Assembly: GCA_014762635.1 (NCBI GenBank)
Contig: JABURR010000094.1
Span: 157,303-221,302, forward strand
DNA: 64,000 bases
Direction of reading: 5' to 3'
Source of the DNA: Paracoccaceae bacterium
GTDB taxonomy: Bacteria; Pseudomonadota; Alphaproteobacteria; Rhodobacterales; Rhodobacteraceae
The translations under genes and the position numbers were made by a program. Below the pieces are notes generated by a model. That model saw only the letters and a list, made by a program, of their open reading frames with translations. It ran no database searches and was not told the origin of the DNA. Positions 52,241-60,341 of this stretch are shown one piece after another (positions within the stretch are counted from its first letter, which is position 1; the number at the start of each line of letters is the position of its first letter).

Positions 52241-52906
52241 ATGAACCGGCTGTTTCACGTTCCTCTCTCGCCCTTCTGCCGCAAGGTTCGCCTTGTGCTG
52301 GCGGAAAAGAAGATCGAGGTCGAACTGGTCGAGGAGCGCTACTGGGAGCGCGACCCGGACTTCCTGCGGCGCAACCCTGCGGCCAAGGTGCCGGTGCTGC
52401 GGATGGATGGCCGTGCCATGTCCGAGAGCATGGCGATCTGCGAATACCTGGAAGAGCGCTATCCCGACCCGCCGCTGATGCCCCGCGATGCGGCCGGGCG
52501 CTATGAAGTGCGGCGGCTGGTGGGCTGGTTCGACGACAAGTTTCATAACGAGGTCACCGCGAACCTGCTCTACGAGCGGGTGAACAAGAAGATGATGGGC
52601 CAGGGCTATCCCGACAGCACCAACGTCAAGACCGGGGCGCGGGCGATCAAGTATCACCTGGATTACATGGGGTGGCTGCTGGACCAGCGGCGCTGGCTGG
52701 CGGGCGATGCGATGACCCTGGCCGATTTCGCCGCCGCGGCGCATTTCTCGTCGCTGGACTACATCTCGGACGTGGACTGGAACCGGACCCAGGCGGTGCG
52801 GGACTGGTATGCCAAGATCAAGTCTCGCCCGGCGTTTCGCAGCATCCTTGCCGATCACGTGCCGGGCTTCCCACCACCGCCGCATTATGCCGACCTCGAT
52901 TTCTGA
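52241..52906 (+). CDS. Glutathione S-transferase family protein
   Basis: The 221-aa protein has a thioredoxin-like N-terminal domain with the active-site SPFCRKVRLVLAEKKIE (Ser10 and Cys13), the cis-Pro AKVPVLRMDG, and the glutathione-contacting SESMAICEYLEERY, followed by an all-helical C-terminal domain. It has no substrate-defining neighbour. It follows mtgA by 56 bp. It is separated from queG by repeat copy 2. Confidence 0.9.
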   Translation: MNRLFHVPLSPFCRKVRLVLAEKKIEVELVEERYWERDPDFLRRNPAAKVPVLRMDGRAMSESMAICEYLEERYPDPPLMPRDAAGRYEVRRLVGWFDDKFHNEVTANLLYERVNKKMMGQGYPDSTNVKTGARAIKYHLDYMGWLLDQRRWLAGDAMTLADFAAAAHFSSLDYISDVDWNRTQAVRDWYAKIKSRPAFRSILADHVPGFPPPPHYADLDF

Positions 52907-52918
52907 TCCTGCCGTCGA

Positions 52919-52977
52919 GGGGGCTGTCTGCCCCCGCGCCTGCGGCGCCCCCCGAGGATATTTCCCAACAGAAGAAG
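52919..52977 (+). repeat. Hairpin-plus-tail intergenic repeat, copy 2
   Basis: A perfect 6-bp stem GGGGGC/GCCCCC with loop TGTCT is followed by CCCCCCGAGGATATTT and AACAGAAGAAG, with the same three-base variable spot as copy 1 at 20127-20180. It lies between the GST and queG, and its end (AGAAGAAG) lies close to the queG start, so it may serve as the ribosome site. Confidence 0.85.
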
Positions 52978-52987
52978 GGCGGGGCGC

Positions 52988-54016
52988 GTGAGTGCCGAGC
53001 TGAAGGCCCGGCTTCTGGCCGAGGCGGAGGCGGCGGGGTTTGCCAAGTGCCGCGTGACCCGGCCCGATGCGATCCCCGAGGCCGCAGGGCGGCTGGCGCG
53101 GTTCGTGGGCGAGGGGCGGCACGGGCAGATGGGCTGGATGGCCGAGCGCATGGGCTGGCGCGGCGATCCGGCGACGCTCTGGCCCGAGGCGCGGTCGGTG
53201 GTGATGCTGGCCGATCTCTACACGCCCGAGGTGGATTCGCTGGGGATGCTGAAGGCGCGGGACCGGGCGGTGATCTCGGCCTATGCGCGCAACAAGGACT
53301 ACCACGACGTGGTCAAGAAGCGGCTGAAGCGGCTGGGGCGCTGGCTGATCGAGGCGGCGGGCGGCGAGATCAAGGTCTTCGTGGATACCGCGCCGGTGAT
53401 GGAAAAGCCGCTGGCGCAGGCGGCGGGGCTGGGCTGGCAGGGCAAGCATACCAACCTGCTGGCGCGGGACCTGGGCAACTGGTTTTTCCTCGGCGCGATC
53501 TTCACCACCCAGGACTTGCCGGTGGATTCGCCCGAGGAAGAGCATTGCGGATCCTGCCGGGCCTGCCTGGATATCTGCCCGACGAAGGCTTTTCCGGCGC
53601 CCTTCCAGCTGGATGCGCGGCGCTGCATTTCCTACCTGACGATCGAGCACAAGGGGCCGGTGGACCCGGACTTGCGGCCCGCCCTGGGCAACCGAATCTA
53701 TGGCTGTGATGATTGCCTGGCCGTCTGCCCGTGGAACAAGTTCGCGGCTGCCGCGACCGAAGCGCGCTATGCCGAGCGGCCGGATCTGGTTGCGCCGCCG
53801 TTGGCGGAGCTGGCGCGGCTTGGCGATGCGGAATTCCGGGCGCGGTTCTCGGGCAGCCCGATCAAGCGGATCGGGCGTAACCGCTTCGTGCGCAACGTGC
53901 TTTACGCGATTGGCAACTCGGGCGATCCTTCCCTGAAGCCGGTCGCCGAGGCGCTGAGGTCCGATCCCGACCCGGTGGTCGCGGAGGCCGCGGTCTGGGC
54001 GGTGGCGCGTCTTTGA
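52988..54016 (+). CDS. queG: Epoxyqueuosine reductase
   Basis: QueG reduces epoxyqueuosine to queuosine in tRNA anticodons, using cobalamin and two [4Fe-4S] clusters. The 342-aa product has the N-terminal cobalamin-binding domain ([28 protein letters not shown]), [28 protein letters not shown], and the Fe-S ligands [16 protein letters not shown] and [18 protein letters not shown]-like end ([13 protein letters not shown]) follows. GTG start. Its need for B12 links it to the cob locus. Confidence 0.95.
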   Translation: MSAELKARLLAEAEAAGFAKCRVTRPDAIPEAAGRLARFVGEGRHGQMGWMAERMGWRGDPATLWPEARSVVMLADLYTPEVDSLGMLKARDRAVISAYARNKDYHDVVKKRLKRLGRWLIEAAGGEIKVFVDTAPVMEKPLAQAAGLGWQGKHTNLLARDLGNWFFLGAIFTTQDLPVDSPEEEHCGSCRACLDICPTKAFPAPFQLDARRCISYLTIEHKGPVDPDLRPALGNRIYGCDDCLAVCPWNKFAAAATEARYAERPDLVAPPLAELARLGDAEFRARFSGSPIKRIGRNRFVRNVLYAIGNSGDPSLKPVAEALRSDPDPVVAEAAVWAVARL

Positions 54017-54086
54017 TCCATGTCTTTTGGCGGAAAGGCGCCCCTGTGCTAGGATGGGTGCCCGCTACCGGACATGGGAGGATAAG

Positions 54087-54281
54087 ATGTCCAAGCATAT
54101 TCTCGATCACCCGGGAACCCGGACCGACCTGTCGCGCGCGGCGCATTACGCCCGGATCGCGCGCAAGACCGGCCCCAAGCCGCATCCGAAGGTGAAGGCC
54201 GCAATGCGGGCGGGGGACCATGGGGCCTCGGGTGGGCGCTTGCGGGCCTACCTGAGGGTAGAGCGCGGGCAGAGCGTCTGA
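54087..54281 (+). CDS. Small basic hypothetical protein
   Basis: The 64-aa product is basic and likely cytosolic: MSKHILDHPGTRTDLSRAAH, YARIARKTGPKPHPKVKAAM and a Gly-rich RAGDHGASGGRLRAYLRV. I do not recognise the family. GGGAGGATAAG provides a strong ribosome site 4-8 bp before the ATG, which supports a real gene. It follows queG by 70 bp. Confidence 0.6.
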   Translation: MSKHILDHPGTRTDLSRAAHYARIARKTGPKPHPKVKAAMRAGDHGASGGRLRAYLRVERGQSV

Positions 54282-54346
54282 CGCTGGGGGCTTCGCCTTG
54301 CCGTGAATAGGGTGTAGGAGCGGATTGTCCGGATAGGAGAGTCCCC

Positions 54347-55267
54347 ATGAACCCCTTGCGCGGCATCTTGATGAAAGTCCTGTCGGTCACGGTTTTCGTG
54401 GTCATGGCGTCCTGCATCAAGGCGACGACCGATCATGTGCCGCCGGGCGAGGCGGTGTTCTTCCGCTCGTTCTTCGCGATTCCGGTGATCTTTGCCTGGC
54501 TCTGGTTGCGCGGGGCGCTCGAGGAAGGGGTGAGGACCAAGAACCCGATGGGCCATTTCTGGCGCGGGTTCGTGGGAACCGCCGCCATGGGCATGGGATT
54601 TGCCGGGCTGGCCTACCTGCCTTTGCCCGAGGTCACCGCGATCGGCTATGCCGCGCCGCTTCTGGTGGTGATCTTCGCGGCGATGTTCCTCAACGAGCAG
54701 GTGCGCATCTTTCGTCTTTCCACCGTGGCGCTGGGGCTTGTGGGGGTTCTGATCGTGCTGTCGCCGCGGCTGAGCACGCTGGGCGGTGAGGCCGATATTG
54801 CCGAGGCGCTGGGCGCGATGCTGGTGCTGGGCAGCGCAGTCTGCGCGGCGCTGGCGCAGGTGTTCGTGCGCAAGCTGGTGCAGGTGGAGCGGACGGCGGC
54901 GATCGTCTTCTGGTTCTCGGTCACCGCGACCTGCCTGTCGTTCCTGACCCTACCCTATGGATGGGTCGTGCCCGAGCCGCATGAGGTGATGCTGTTGGTT
55001 GCTGCCGGGCTTCTGGGCGGGGTCGGGCAGATCCTGCTGACCTCGGCCTATCGCTTCGCCGATGCCTCGCTGATCGCGCCGTTCGAATATGCCTCGATGC
55101 TGCTGGCGCTTGGAGTGGGTTATTTCGTCTTCGACGAGGTGCCGACCCTGACGATGCTGGGCGGCGCGGCCATCGTGATCTTTGCCGGTGTGCTGATCAT
55201 CTGGCGTGAACGTCAGCTTGGGCTTGAACGCTCGCGCCAGCGCAAGGCCATGACGCCGGGCGGCTGA
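54347..55267 (+). CDS. EamA/DMT family permease (first copy)
   Basis: This 306-aa inner-membrane protein has the two tandem EamA repeats of the drug/metabolite transporter superfamily, with about ten transmembrane segments (for example VIFAAMFLNEQVRIF and ILLTSAYRFADASLIAPFEY). The motif AVFFRSFFAIPVIFAWLWL in the first repeat is typical. AGGAGAG lies before the ATG. Exported substrate unknown. It converges with the OhrR-type gene. Confidence 0.9.
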   Translation: MNPLRGILMKVLSVTVFVVMASCIKATTDHVPPGEAVFFRSFFAIPVIFAWLWLRGALEEGVRTKNPMGHFWRGFVGTAAMGMGFAGLAYLPLPEVTAIGYAAPLLVVIFAAMFLNEQVRIFRLSTVALGLVGVLIVLSPRLSTLGGEADIAEALGAMLVLGSAVCAALAQVFVRKLVQVERTAAIVFWFSVTATCLSFLTLPYGWVVPEPHEVMLLVAAGLLGGVGQILLTSAYRFADASLIAPFEYASMLLALGVGYFVFDEVPTLTMLGGAAIVIFAGVLIIWRERQLGLERSRQRKAMTPGG

Positions 55268-55272
55268 TCCGG

Positions 55273-55707
55273 TCAGCCCGCGGCTTCCAGCGCGGTGCGC
55301 AGCCGAAAGATCCTGTCGCGCAACTCGCCCGCGGCATCTGCGCTGAGCGTCGTGGCTTCGAGGATGCACTGGGGGATATGGGTCGCGTCGGCCTGCATCG
55401 CGCGGCCCTTGTCCGTCAGCGACACGATGACTTCACGCTCATCTTGCGGGTTGCGGTCGCGCTGGACAAGGCCGCTTGCTTCGAGCCGTTTCACGAGCGG
55501 GGTGAGCGTTCCCGAATCAAGATCGACCAAGCTGCCGAGCGTCTTCACGGTCTTTTCGTCCTCGTCCCAGAGCGCGGCCATGACCAGGTATTGCGGGTAG
55601 GTCAGGCCGAGCGGCTCCAGCAATGGGCGGTAGACGCGGTTCATGGCGTGGCTCGCCGAATAGAGCGCGAAACACAGCATATCTGCGGGGGGGAGAGTTC
55701 CGGACAT
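55273..55707 (-). CDS. ohrR: OhrR-type MarR family transcriptional regulator
   Basis: OhrR represses organic hydroperoxide resistance genes and is released by oxidation of an N-terminal Cys. The 144-aa product has the OhrR-like start with Cys12 in MLCFALYSASHAMNRVYRPLL, and a winged helix with LTYPQYLVMAALW, LGSLVDLDSGTLTPLVKRLEASGLV and RDRNPQDEREVIVSLT. Yet no ohr gene is next to it. Its promoter spacer holds a perfect 14-bp palindrome, and a second palindrome lies further up. So it probably autoregulates, while its main target lies elsewhere. Confidence 0.85.
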   Translation of the reverse strand: MSGTLPPADMLCFALYSASHAMNRVYRPLLEPLGLTYPQYLVMAALWDEDEKTVKTLGSLVDLDSGTLTPLVKRLEASGLVQRDRNPQDEREVIVSLTDKGRAMQADATHIPQCILEATTLSADAAGELRDRIFRLRTALEAAG

Positions 55708-55735
55708 CGGGAGTTACCTATTACTGCTTTTGTCC

Positions 55736-55764
55736 AGAATACATTGCGCGCAATGGAATGGCAA
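55736..55764 (-). promoter_or_regulatory. ohrR promoter with palindromic operator in the spacer
   Basis: On the - strand TTGCCA (-35, 55759-55764) and TATTCT (-10, 55736-55741) are 17 bp apart. The spacer contains the perfect 14-bp palindrome CATTGCGCGCAATG (55742-55755), where a bound MarR-family repressor would block polymerase. Confidence 0.65.
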
Positions 55765-55802
55765 ACAACTGACGCCACGTCGCTGAGGCATTGTGAGGTT
55801 GG

Positions 55803-55819
55803 ACACAATTTAATTGTGT
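55803..55819. promoter_or_regulatory. Candidate OhrR box
   Basis: ACACAATT-T-AATTGTGT is a perfect 8-1-8 palindrome. Its core ACAATTNAATTGT equals the core of published OhrR operators in other proteobacteria (TACAATT-n-AATTGTA). It lies 96-112 bp upstream of ohrR, with no gene reading away from it for 150 bp. Confidence 0.6.
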
Positions 55820-55937
55820 GCTATTTAATGATCCATCACTCACGGCCGGACGTACCCCGTCCATAGTACGAGTTTTGGCTCACCTGTTTGGGGCCAAGTC
55901 AGAGTCACCATGTGGGTGGCGTTGAAGTAACGAGTGC

Positions 55938-55965
55938 GCGCGCCCCGGCTTTTACCGGGGCGCGC
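55938..55965 (-). terminator. Hairpin after ilvE
   Basis: An 11-bp GC stem (GCGCGCCCCGG/CCGGGGCGCGC) with a 6-nt loop lies just after the ilvE stop on the - strand. Stem strength is high, but no U-run follows on the - strand; on the + strand TGTTTT follows. It is therefore a likely but imperfect terminator. Confidence 0.6.
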
Positions 55966-55970
55966 TGTTT

Positions 55971-56840
55971 TCAGCTCCGAACCAGCTTTTCGTAGCCTTC
56001 GGCGATGTCGCGGGTCAGGGCGCCGACCTCGAAGTTGTAATCGCCGATCTGGCCGACGGGCGTGACTTCGGCGGCGGTGCCGGTAAGCCAGCACTGCTCA
56101 AACCCTTCCAGTTCCTCGGGCATGATGTGACGCTCGTTCACCTTGATCTGGCGATCCTTGAGCATACCGATCACGGCCTGGCGGGTGAGGCCGTTCAGGA
56201 AGCAGTCCGGCAGCGGGGTGTGAACCTCCCCATCCTTGACGAAGAAGATGTTGGCGCCTGTCGCCTCGGCCACGTAGCCGCGATAGTCGAACATCATCGC
56301 GTCCGAGCAGCCCTTGGCCTCGGCCTGGTGCTTGGCCATGGTGCAGATCATGTAGAGACCGGCGGCCTTGGCCTGGCTGGGCGCGGTTTCCGGGCTGGGG
56401 CGCTTCCATTTCGCGATGTCGAGCTTGGCGCCCTTCATCTTGGCGTCCCCGTAGTAGTTGCCCCATTCCCAGGCGGCGACGGCCATGCGGACCGGGTTGC
56501 GCTTGGAGGCGACGCCCATGTCCTCGCCCGCGCCGCGCCAGGCGACGGCGCGCACATAGGCGTTGTCCCAGCCGTTGGCCTTCAGGACGTCGGCCTTGGC
56601 GGCCTCGATCTGATCGACCGAGTAGGGGATCGGCATGTCCAGCATCTCGCCCGATTTCAGCAGGCGCGCCGAATGCTCGCGGGATTTGAAGATCTTTCCG
56701 TCATAGCAGCGCTCTCCCTCGAATACCGACGAGGCGTAATGCATCGCATGGGTCAGGATATGCACGTTGGCATCCCGCCAGGGCATGAGTTGCCCGTCCA
56801 TCCAGATGAAGCCGTCGCGGTCGCTGTAAGAGCCGGCCAT
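55971..56840 (-). CDS. ilvE: Branched-chain amino acid aminotransferase
   Basis: IlvE transfers the last amino group in Leu, Ile and Val synthesis. The 289-aa fold-type IV PLP enzyme has WMDGQLMPWRDANVHILTHAMHYASSVFEGERC, the Schiff-base Lys in SQAKAAGLYMICTMAK, and the phosphate-binding EATGANIFFVKDGEVHTP and LNGLTRQAVIGML. Length is usual. AGGGAAAA precedes the ATG. It is divergent from petP. Confidence 0.94.
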   Translation of the reverse strand: MAGSYSDRDGFIWMDGQLMPWRDANVHILTHAMHYASSVFEGERCYDGKIFKSREHSARLLKSGEMLDMPIPYSVDQIEAAKADVLKANGWDNAYVRAVAWRGAGEDMGVASKRNPVRMAVAAWEWGNYYGDAKMKGAKLDIAKWKRPSPETAPSQAKAAGLYMICTMAKHQAEAKGCSDAMMFDYRGYVAEATGANIFFVKDGEVHTPLPDCFLNGLTRQAVIGMLKDRQIKVNERHIMPEELEGFEQCWLTGTAAEVTPVGQIGDYNFEVGALTRDIAEGYEKLVRS

Positions 56841-56960
56841 GAGATTTTCCCTTCGATTCTATGCCTTTGGCAATTTCGTTTTCATATGTTGCGCCAATTC
56901 GGTCCGCTTCGGACATAAAGTTGCGCAAAAGTCGAAAATCGCTACCAATTGATTCTTGGA

Positions 56961-56979
56961 ATGTCAACAAGGCTGACAT
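56961..56979. promoter_or_regulatory. Palindrome upstream of petP
   Basis: ATGTCA-7 bp-TGACAT is a perfect inverted repeat in the ilvE-petP divergent gap, 45 bp before petP. A MarR-family (PetP) or response-regulator (PetR) site is possible; no direct evidence. Confidence 0.4.
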
Positions 56980-57023
56980 AAAATGACCCGGACTGAAGTA
57001 AAAACGTGATCGGATCGCAGGAT

Positions 57024-57536
57024 ATGGCCGACGACATGAGAGGTGGCGGTAGCGGAGGCGAGAGCCTGCTGTTTCTCACCGACGAGCAATTGCGCAAGGG
57101 CATCGAGGCGATGTTCTTTGCCTACCGCGGCTTCACCGCCGATCCCGACCGGATTCTTGCAGAGCACGGCTATGGCAGGGCGCATCACCGGGCGGTGCAT
57201 TTCATCAACCGGTCACCGGGAACGACGGTGAACAACCTGCTGGGTATTCTGGGGGTGACCAAGCAATCCCTGAACCGGGTGCTTCGGACCTTGATCGAGG
57301 ATGGGCTGGTGGAAAGCCGGATCGGCACCCGGGACAAACGCGAACGCCATCTCTACCTGACCGAGACCGGGCAGGCGCTTGAACAGGCGCTCTCGGATGC
57401 GCAGCGCGACCGGATGCGCGCCGCCTACAAGATGGCCGGGCCCGAGGCCGTGACCGGGTTCCGCCAGGTGCTCGAGGCGATGATGGATCCCGAATTGCGC
57501 CGCCACTTCGCGACGCTCAAGGAGAGTGGCTCGTGA
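57024..57536 (+). CDS. petP: PetP, MarR family regulator
   Basis: PetP is a MarR-type protein encoded with PetR in Rhodobacter, where the pair is needed for cytochrome bc1 expression. The 170-aa product has a winged helix at about residues 60-105 (TVNNLLGILGVTKQSLNRVLRTLIEDGLVESRIGTRDKRERHLYLT). I start at the ATG at 57024, as the sequence upstream is not obviously conserved; a GTG at 57006 in the same frame would add six residues. Its stop overlaps the petR start (GTGA). Confidence 0.87.
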   Translation: MADDMRGGGSGGESLLFLTDEQLRKGIEAMFFAYRGFTADPDRILAEHGYGRAHHRAVHFINRSPGTTVNNLLGILGVTKQSLNRVLRTLIEDGLVESRIGTRDKRERHLYLTETGQALEQALSDAQRDRMRAAYKMAGPEAVTGFRQVLEAMMDPELRRHFATLKESGS

Positions 57537-58249
57537 GCGCCTCGCCCGACGCGCATATCCTGATCGTCGATGACGATGAGCGGATCCGGGGTCTTCTGCA
57601 GAAATTCCTGATCCGCAACGGTTTCATCGTGTCGGCCGCGCGGGACGCAGCCCATGCGCGGCGGCTGCTTGCCGGACTGGATTTCGACATGATCGTGATG
57701 GACGTGATGATGCCCGGCGAGGATGGCATCTCGTTGACCGCGAGCCTGCGCGAGGAGCTGACGACGCCGATCCTGCTGCTGACGGCGATGGGCGAGACCG
57801 AGGACCGGATCCGCGGGCTCGAGGCCGGGGCGGATGACTACCTGCCGAAACCGTTCGAACCCAAGGAACTGCTGCTCAGGATCAACGCGATCCTGCGGCG
57901 GGTCCCCCATGTTGCGCCCGATGTGGTGGGGCCGAAAGTGCTGACCCTTGGTCCCGTGCGCTATGACGTCGAACGCGGCGAGATGTGGCAGGGCGACCAA
58001 CCGGTTCGGTTGACCGCCACCGAGGGGCAACTCATGCGCAAGCTTTCGGCCAACCCGGGCGAGCCGGTGTCGCGCCGAAGCCTGGTCGAGGAGCTTGGCC
58101 GCGACACGGGCCGCGACGGCGGCCCGGCGCAGGAGCGCGCCATCGACGTGCAGATCACCCGGCTCAGGCGCAAGATCGAGGCCGACCCGAAGCAGCCGCG
58201 CTACCTGCAGACCGTGCGGGGCGAGGGCTACATGCTGATGCCCGACTGA
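57533..58249 (+). CDS. petR: PetR, OmpR/PhoB family response regulator
   Basis: PetR is a DNA-binding response regulator. The 238-aa product has a receiver with ILIVDDDERIRGLLQKFL, phosphoacceptor Asp in IVMDVMMPGEDG, Thr in LLLTAMGETED and Lys in YLPKPFEPKELL, then an OmpR-type winged helix (LTATEGQLMRKLSANPGEPV, VQITRLRRKIEADP). No histidine kinase is next to it, as in R. capsulatus. It overlaps petP by 4 bp. Confidence 0.93.
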   Translation: MSASPDAHILIVDDDERIRGLLQKFLIRNGFIVSAARDAAHARRLLAGLDFDMIVMDVMMPGEDGISLTASLREELTTPILLLTAMGETEDRIRGLEAGADDYLPKPFEPKELLLRINAILRRVPHVAPDVVGPKVLTLGPVRYDVERGEMWQGDQPVRLTATEGQLMRKLSANPGEPVSRRSLVEELGRDTGRDGGPAQERAIDVQITRLRRKIEADPKQPRYLQTVRGEGYMLMPD

Positions 58250-58273
58250 CCGGGCTTTTTCGGAAGGAACGCC

Positions 58274-59209
58274 ATGACCACAGGTTTCTTCACGCATCCC
58301 GACTGCCTCGAGCATGTCACGCCGGACGGTCACCCCGAACGGGTCGACCGGCTGCGCGCGATCCTGAAGGCTATGGAGGGTCCCGCCCTCGCCGCTCTGG
58401 ACCGGCGCGAGGCGCCGCTGGCCGCGCGGGAAGACCTGCTGCTGTGTCACCCCGAGGCCCACGTGGCGCGGGTCGAGGCCGCCATCCCAGTAACCGGGAT
58501 CGCCGCGCTTGATGCTGATACCTTTGTCTCGCCGGGGTCGATGACAGCGGCCCTGCGCGCGGCAGGTGGGAATATCGCCGCGGTGGACGCGGTGCTGGGC
58601 GAAGATATTGCGAACGCCTTCGTGGCTACCCGCCCGCCGGGCCACCATGCCGAACGGACCCGGCCCATGGGGTTCTGCCTGTTCGGCAATGTCGCCATCG
58701 CCGCGAAACACGCGCTTGACCGCCACGGGCTTGATCGCGTCGCGGTCATCGATTTCGACGTACATCATGGTAACGGAACGCAGGATCTTCTCTGGAACGA
58801 GCCGCGCACCCTTTTCGTCTCGTCGCATCAGTTTCCGCTCTACCCGGGCACCGGAACCCCGGAAGAGACCGGCGCCCATGACAACGTCCTGAACGTCACG
58901 CTTGACCCGATGTCGGGCGGGGCCGAGATGCGCGCGGCCTACGAGGATATCGTTTTCCCGCGGGTCGAGGCCTTCGCGCCGGAGCTGATCCTCGTGTCCG
59001 CCGGGTTCGACGCCCATGCGAACGACCCGCTGGCGCAACTCAACTGGACCGAGGATGACTTTGCCTGGATCACAGGCCGGATCTGCGACCTGGCCGATAC
59101 CCACTGCGGCGGGCGCGTGGTCTCGACACTCGAGGGCGGATATGATCTGGATGCCTTGGCCGCGAGCGCCGCGGCCCATGTGAAGGTTCTGATGGAGCGA
59201 GGCGAATGA
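58274..59209 (+). CDS. Histone deacetylase-like (acetylpolyamine amidohydrolase family) enzyme
   Basis: This 311-aa zinc hydrolase belongs to the HDAC/AcuC/APAH superfamily, removing acyl groups from amines or proteins. Conserved features: HPECVTPDGHPERVDRL-like start (here DCLEHVTPDGHPERVDR), RPPGHHAERTRPMGFCLFGN with the paired His, the metal-binding VAVIDFDVHHGNGTQDLLW, and LILVSAGFDAHANDPLAQL. The stop overlaps the xseB start, tying it into the isoprenoid run. Its substrate is not known. Confidence 0.9.
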   Translation: MTTGFFTHPDCLEHVTPDGHPERVDRLRAILKAMEGPALAALDRREAPLAAREDLLLCHPEAHVARVEAAIPVTGIAALDADTFVSPGSMTAALRAAGGNIAAVDAVLGEDIANAFVATRPPGHHAERTRPMGFCLFGNVAIAAKHALDRHGLDRVAVIDFDVHHGNGTQDLLWNEPRTLFVSSHQFPLYPGTGTPEETGAHDNVLNVTLDPMSGGAEMRAAYEDIVFPRVEAFAPELILVSAGFDAHANDPLAQLNWTEDDFAWITGRICDLADTHCGGRVVSTLEGGYDLDALAASAAAHVKVLMERGE

Positions 59210-59448
59210 GCGAGAAGAAAACCAGCGAGATGAGCTTCGAAGAGGCGATGCGCGAGCTGGAATCGGTCGTGAGCCAGCTTGAGTCCGGCGACGTGGAACT
59301 GGAAGCCTCGATCAAGCTCTACGAGCGTGGCGCCGAGTTGAAGAAGCGCTGCGAGCAGAAGCTGAAAGAGGCCGAGGAAAAGGTCGCGGCGATCACGCTC
59401 GACGAGAGCGGCCAGCCCAAGGGAACGACACCCGTCGAAGGCCTCTGA
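59206..59448 (+). CDS. xseB: Exodeoxyribonuclease VII small subunit
   Basis: XseB pairs with XseA to degrade single-stranded DNA. The 80-aa product has the family core SFEEAMRELESVVSQLESGDVELEASIKLYERGAELKKRCEQKL. It overlaps the HDAC-like gene by 4 bp and ispA by 1 bp (TGATG). This order xseB-ispA-dxs is common in proteobacteria. xseA is elsewhere. Confidence 0.95.
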   Translation: MSEKKTSEMSFEEAMRELESVVSQLESGDVELEASIKLYERGAELKKRCEQKLKEAEEKVAAITLDESGQPKGTTPVEGL

Positions 59449-60317
59449 TGTTTGCGACACGGTTGGCAGCGCGGGCCGCCGAGATCGGCTCCTGCCTCGA
59501 TGAGGCCATGGCCGGGCTGGGCGACTACCCGGTTCACGAAGGGATGCGCTATGCCACTGCGGGCGGCAAGCGATTGCGCGGCTTCCTCGTGATGGAGACC
59601 GCCGCGCTTTTCGGGATCGGGACCGCGCAGTCGCGCTGGCCCGCCGCGGCGATCGAGGCGCTCCATGCCTACAGCCTTGTCCATGACGACCTGCCCTGCA
59701 TGGATGACGATGATCTGCGCCGGGGCCAGCCCACGGTCCATGTGAAATGGGATGAGGCCACCGCCGTACTGGTGGGCGACGCGCTGCAAAGCCTCGCCTT
59801 CGAGCTTGTCGCGCGCGAAGAAACCCATCCCGATCCTGCCGTGCGCTTGAGGCTGATGGCCGGGCTTGCCCGTGATGCCGGGGCGCAGGGCATGGTTCTT
59901 GGGCAGGCGCAGGACATCGCAGCGGAAACCGCGCCTGCGCCGCTGACGCTGGATCAGATCACCGAGCTTCAGGCCAACAAGACCGGCGCGCTGATCCGTT
60001 GGTCCGCCGAGGCCGGGGCAATTCTGGGCCAGGCCGATCCGGCCCCACTGCGGCACTACGCGCAGGCCCTTGGCCTTGCCTTCCAGATCGCCGACGACAT
60101 CTTGGATGTGGAAGGAGATGCCGAGAAGGCGGGCAAGCGCCTGCAGAAGGATGCCGAGGCCGGCAAGGCGACCTTCGTTTCGCTGCTGGGGCTCGACGGG
60201 GCCAAGGCCCGCGCCCGGGCGCTGGTGGAGGAGGCCGAGGCGGCGCTTGACCCCTATGGCGACAAGGCCGATGGCTTGCGGGATGCGGCCCGCTTCGTTA
60301 TCTCGCGTGAGATGTAA
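59448..60317 (+). CDS. ispA: Polyprenyl synthetase (geranylgeranyl/farnesyl diphosphate synthase type)
   Basis: IspA condenses isopentenyl diphosphate with allylic primers to make farnesyl diphosphate for quinones, carotenoids and cell-wall carriers. The 289-aa product has both Asp-rich motifs: HDDLPCMDDDDLRRGQPTVH (first) and QIADDILDVEGD (second). The two bases before the first motif region fit the short-chain type. It lies between xseB and dxs with tight spacing. Confidence 0.94.
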   Translation: MFATRLAARAAEIGSCLDEAMAGLGDYPVHEGMRYATAGGKRLRGFLVMETAALFGIGTAQSRWPAAAIEALHAYSLVHDDLPCMDDDDLRRGQPTVHVKWDEATAVLVGDALQSLAFELVAREETHPDPAVRLRLMAGLARDAGAQGMVLGQAQDIAAETAPAPLTLDQITELQANKTGALIRWSAEAGAILGQADPAPLRHYAQALGLAFQIADDILDVEGDAEKAGKRLQKDAEAGKATFVSLLGLDGAKARARALVEEAEAALDPYGDKADGLRDAARFVISREM

Positions 60318-60341
60318 TCGGGCCCCCGAGGAGGGCATGTG

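Noticed and set aside
55840..55970. A small ohr gene near the OhrR box
   Set aside because: No frame here shows the Ohr Cys motifs, and the available frames are too short.
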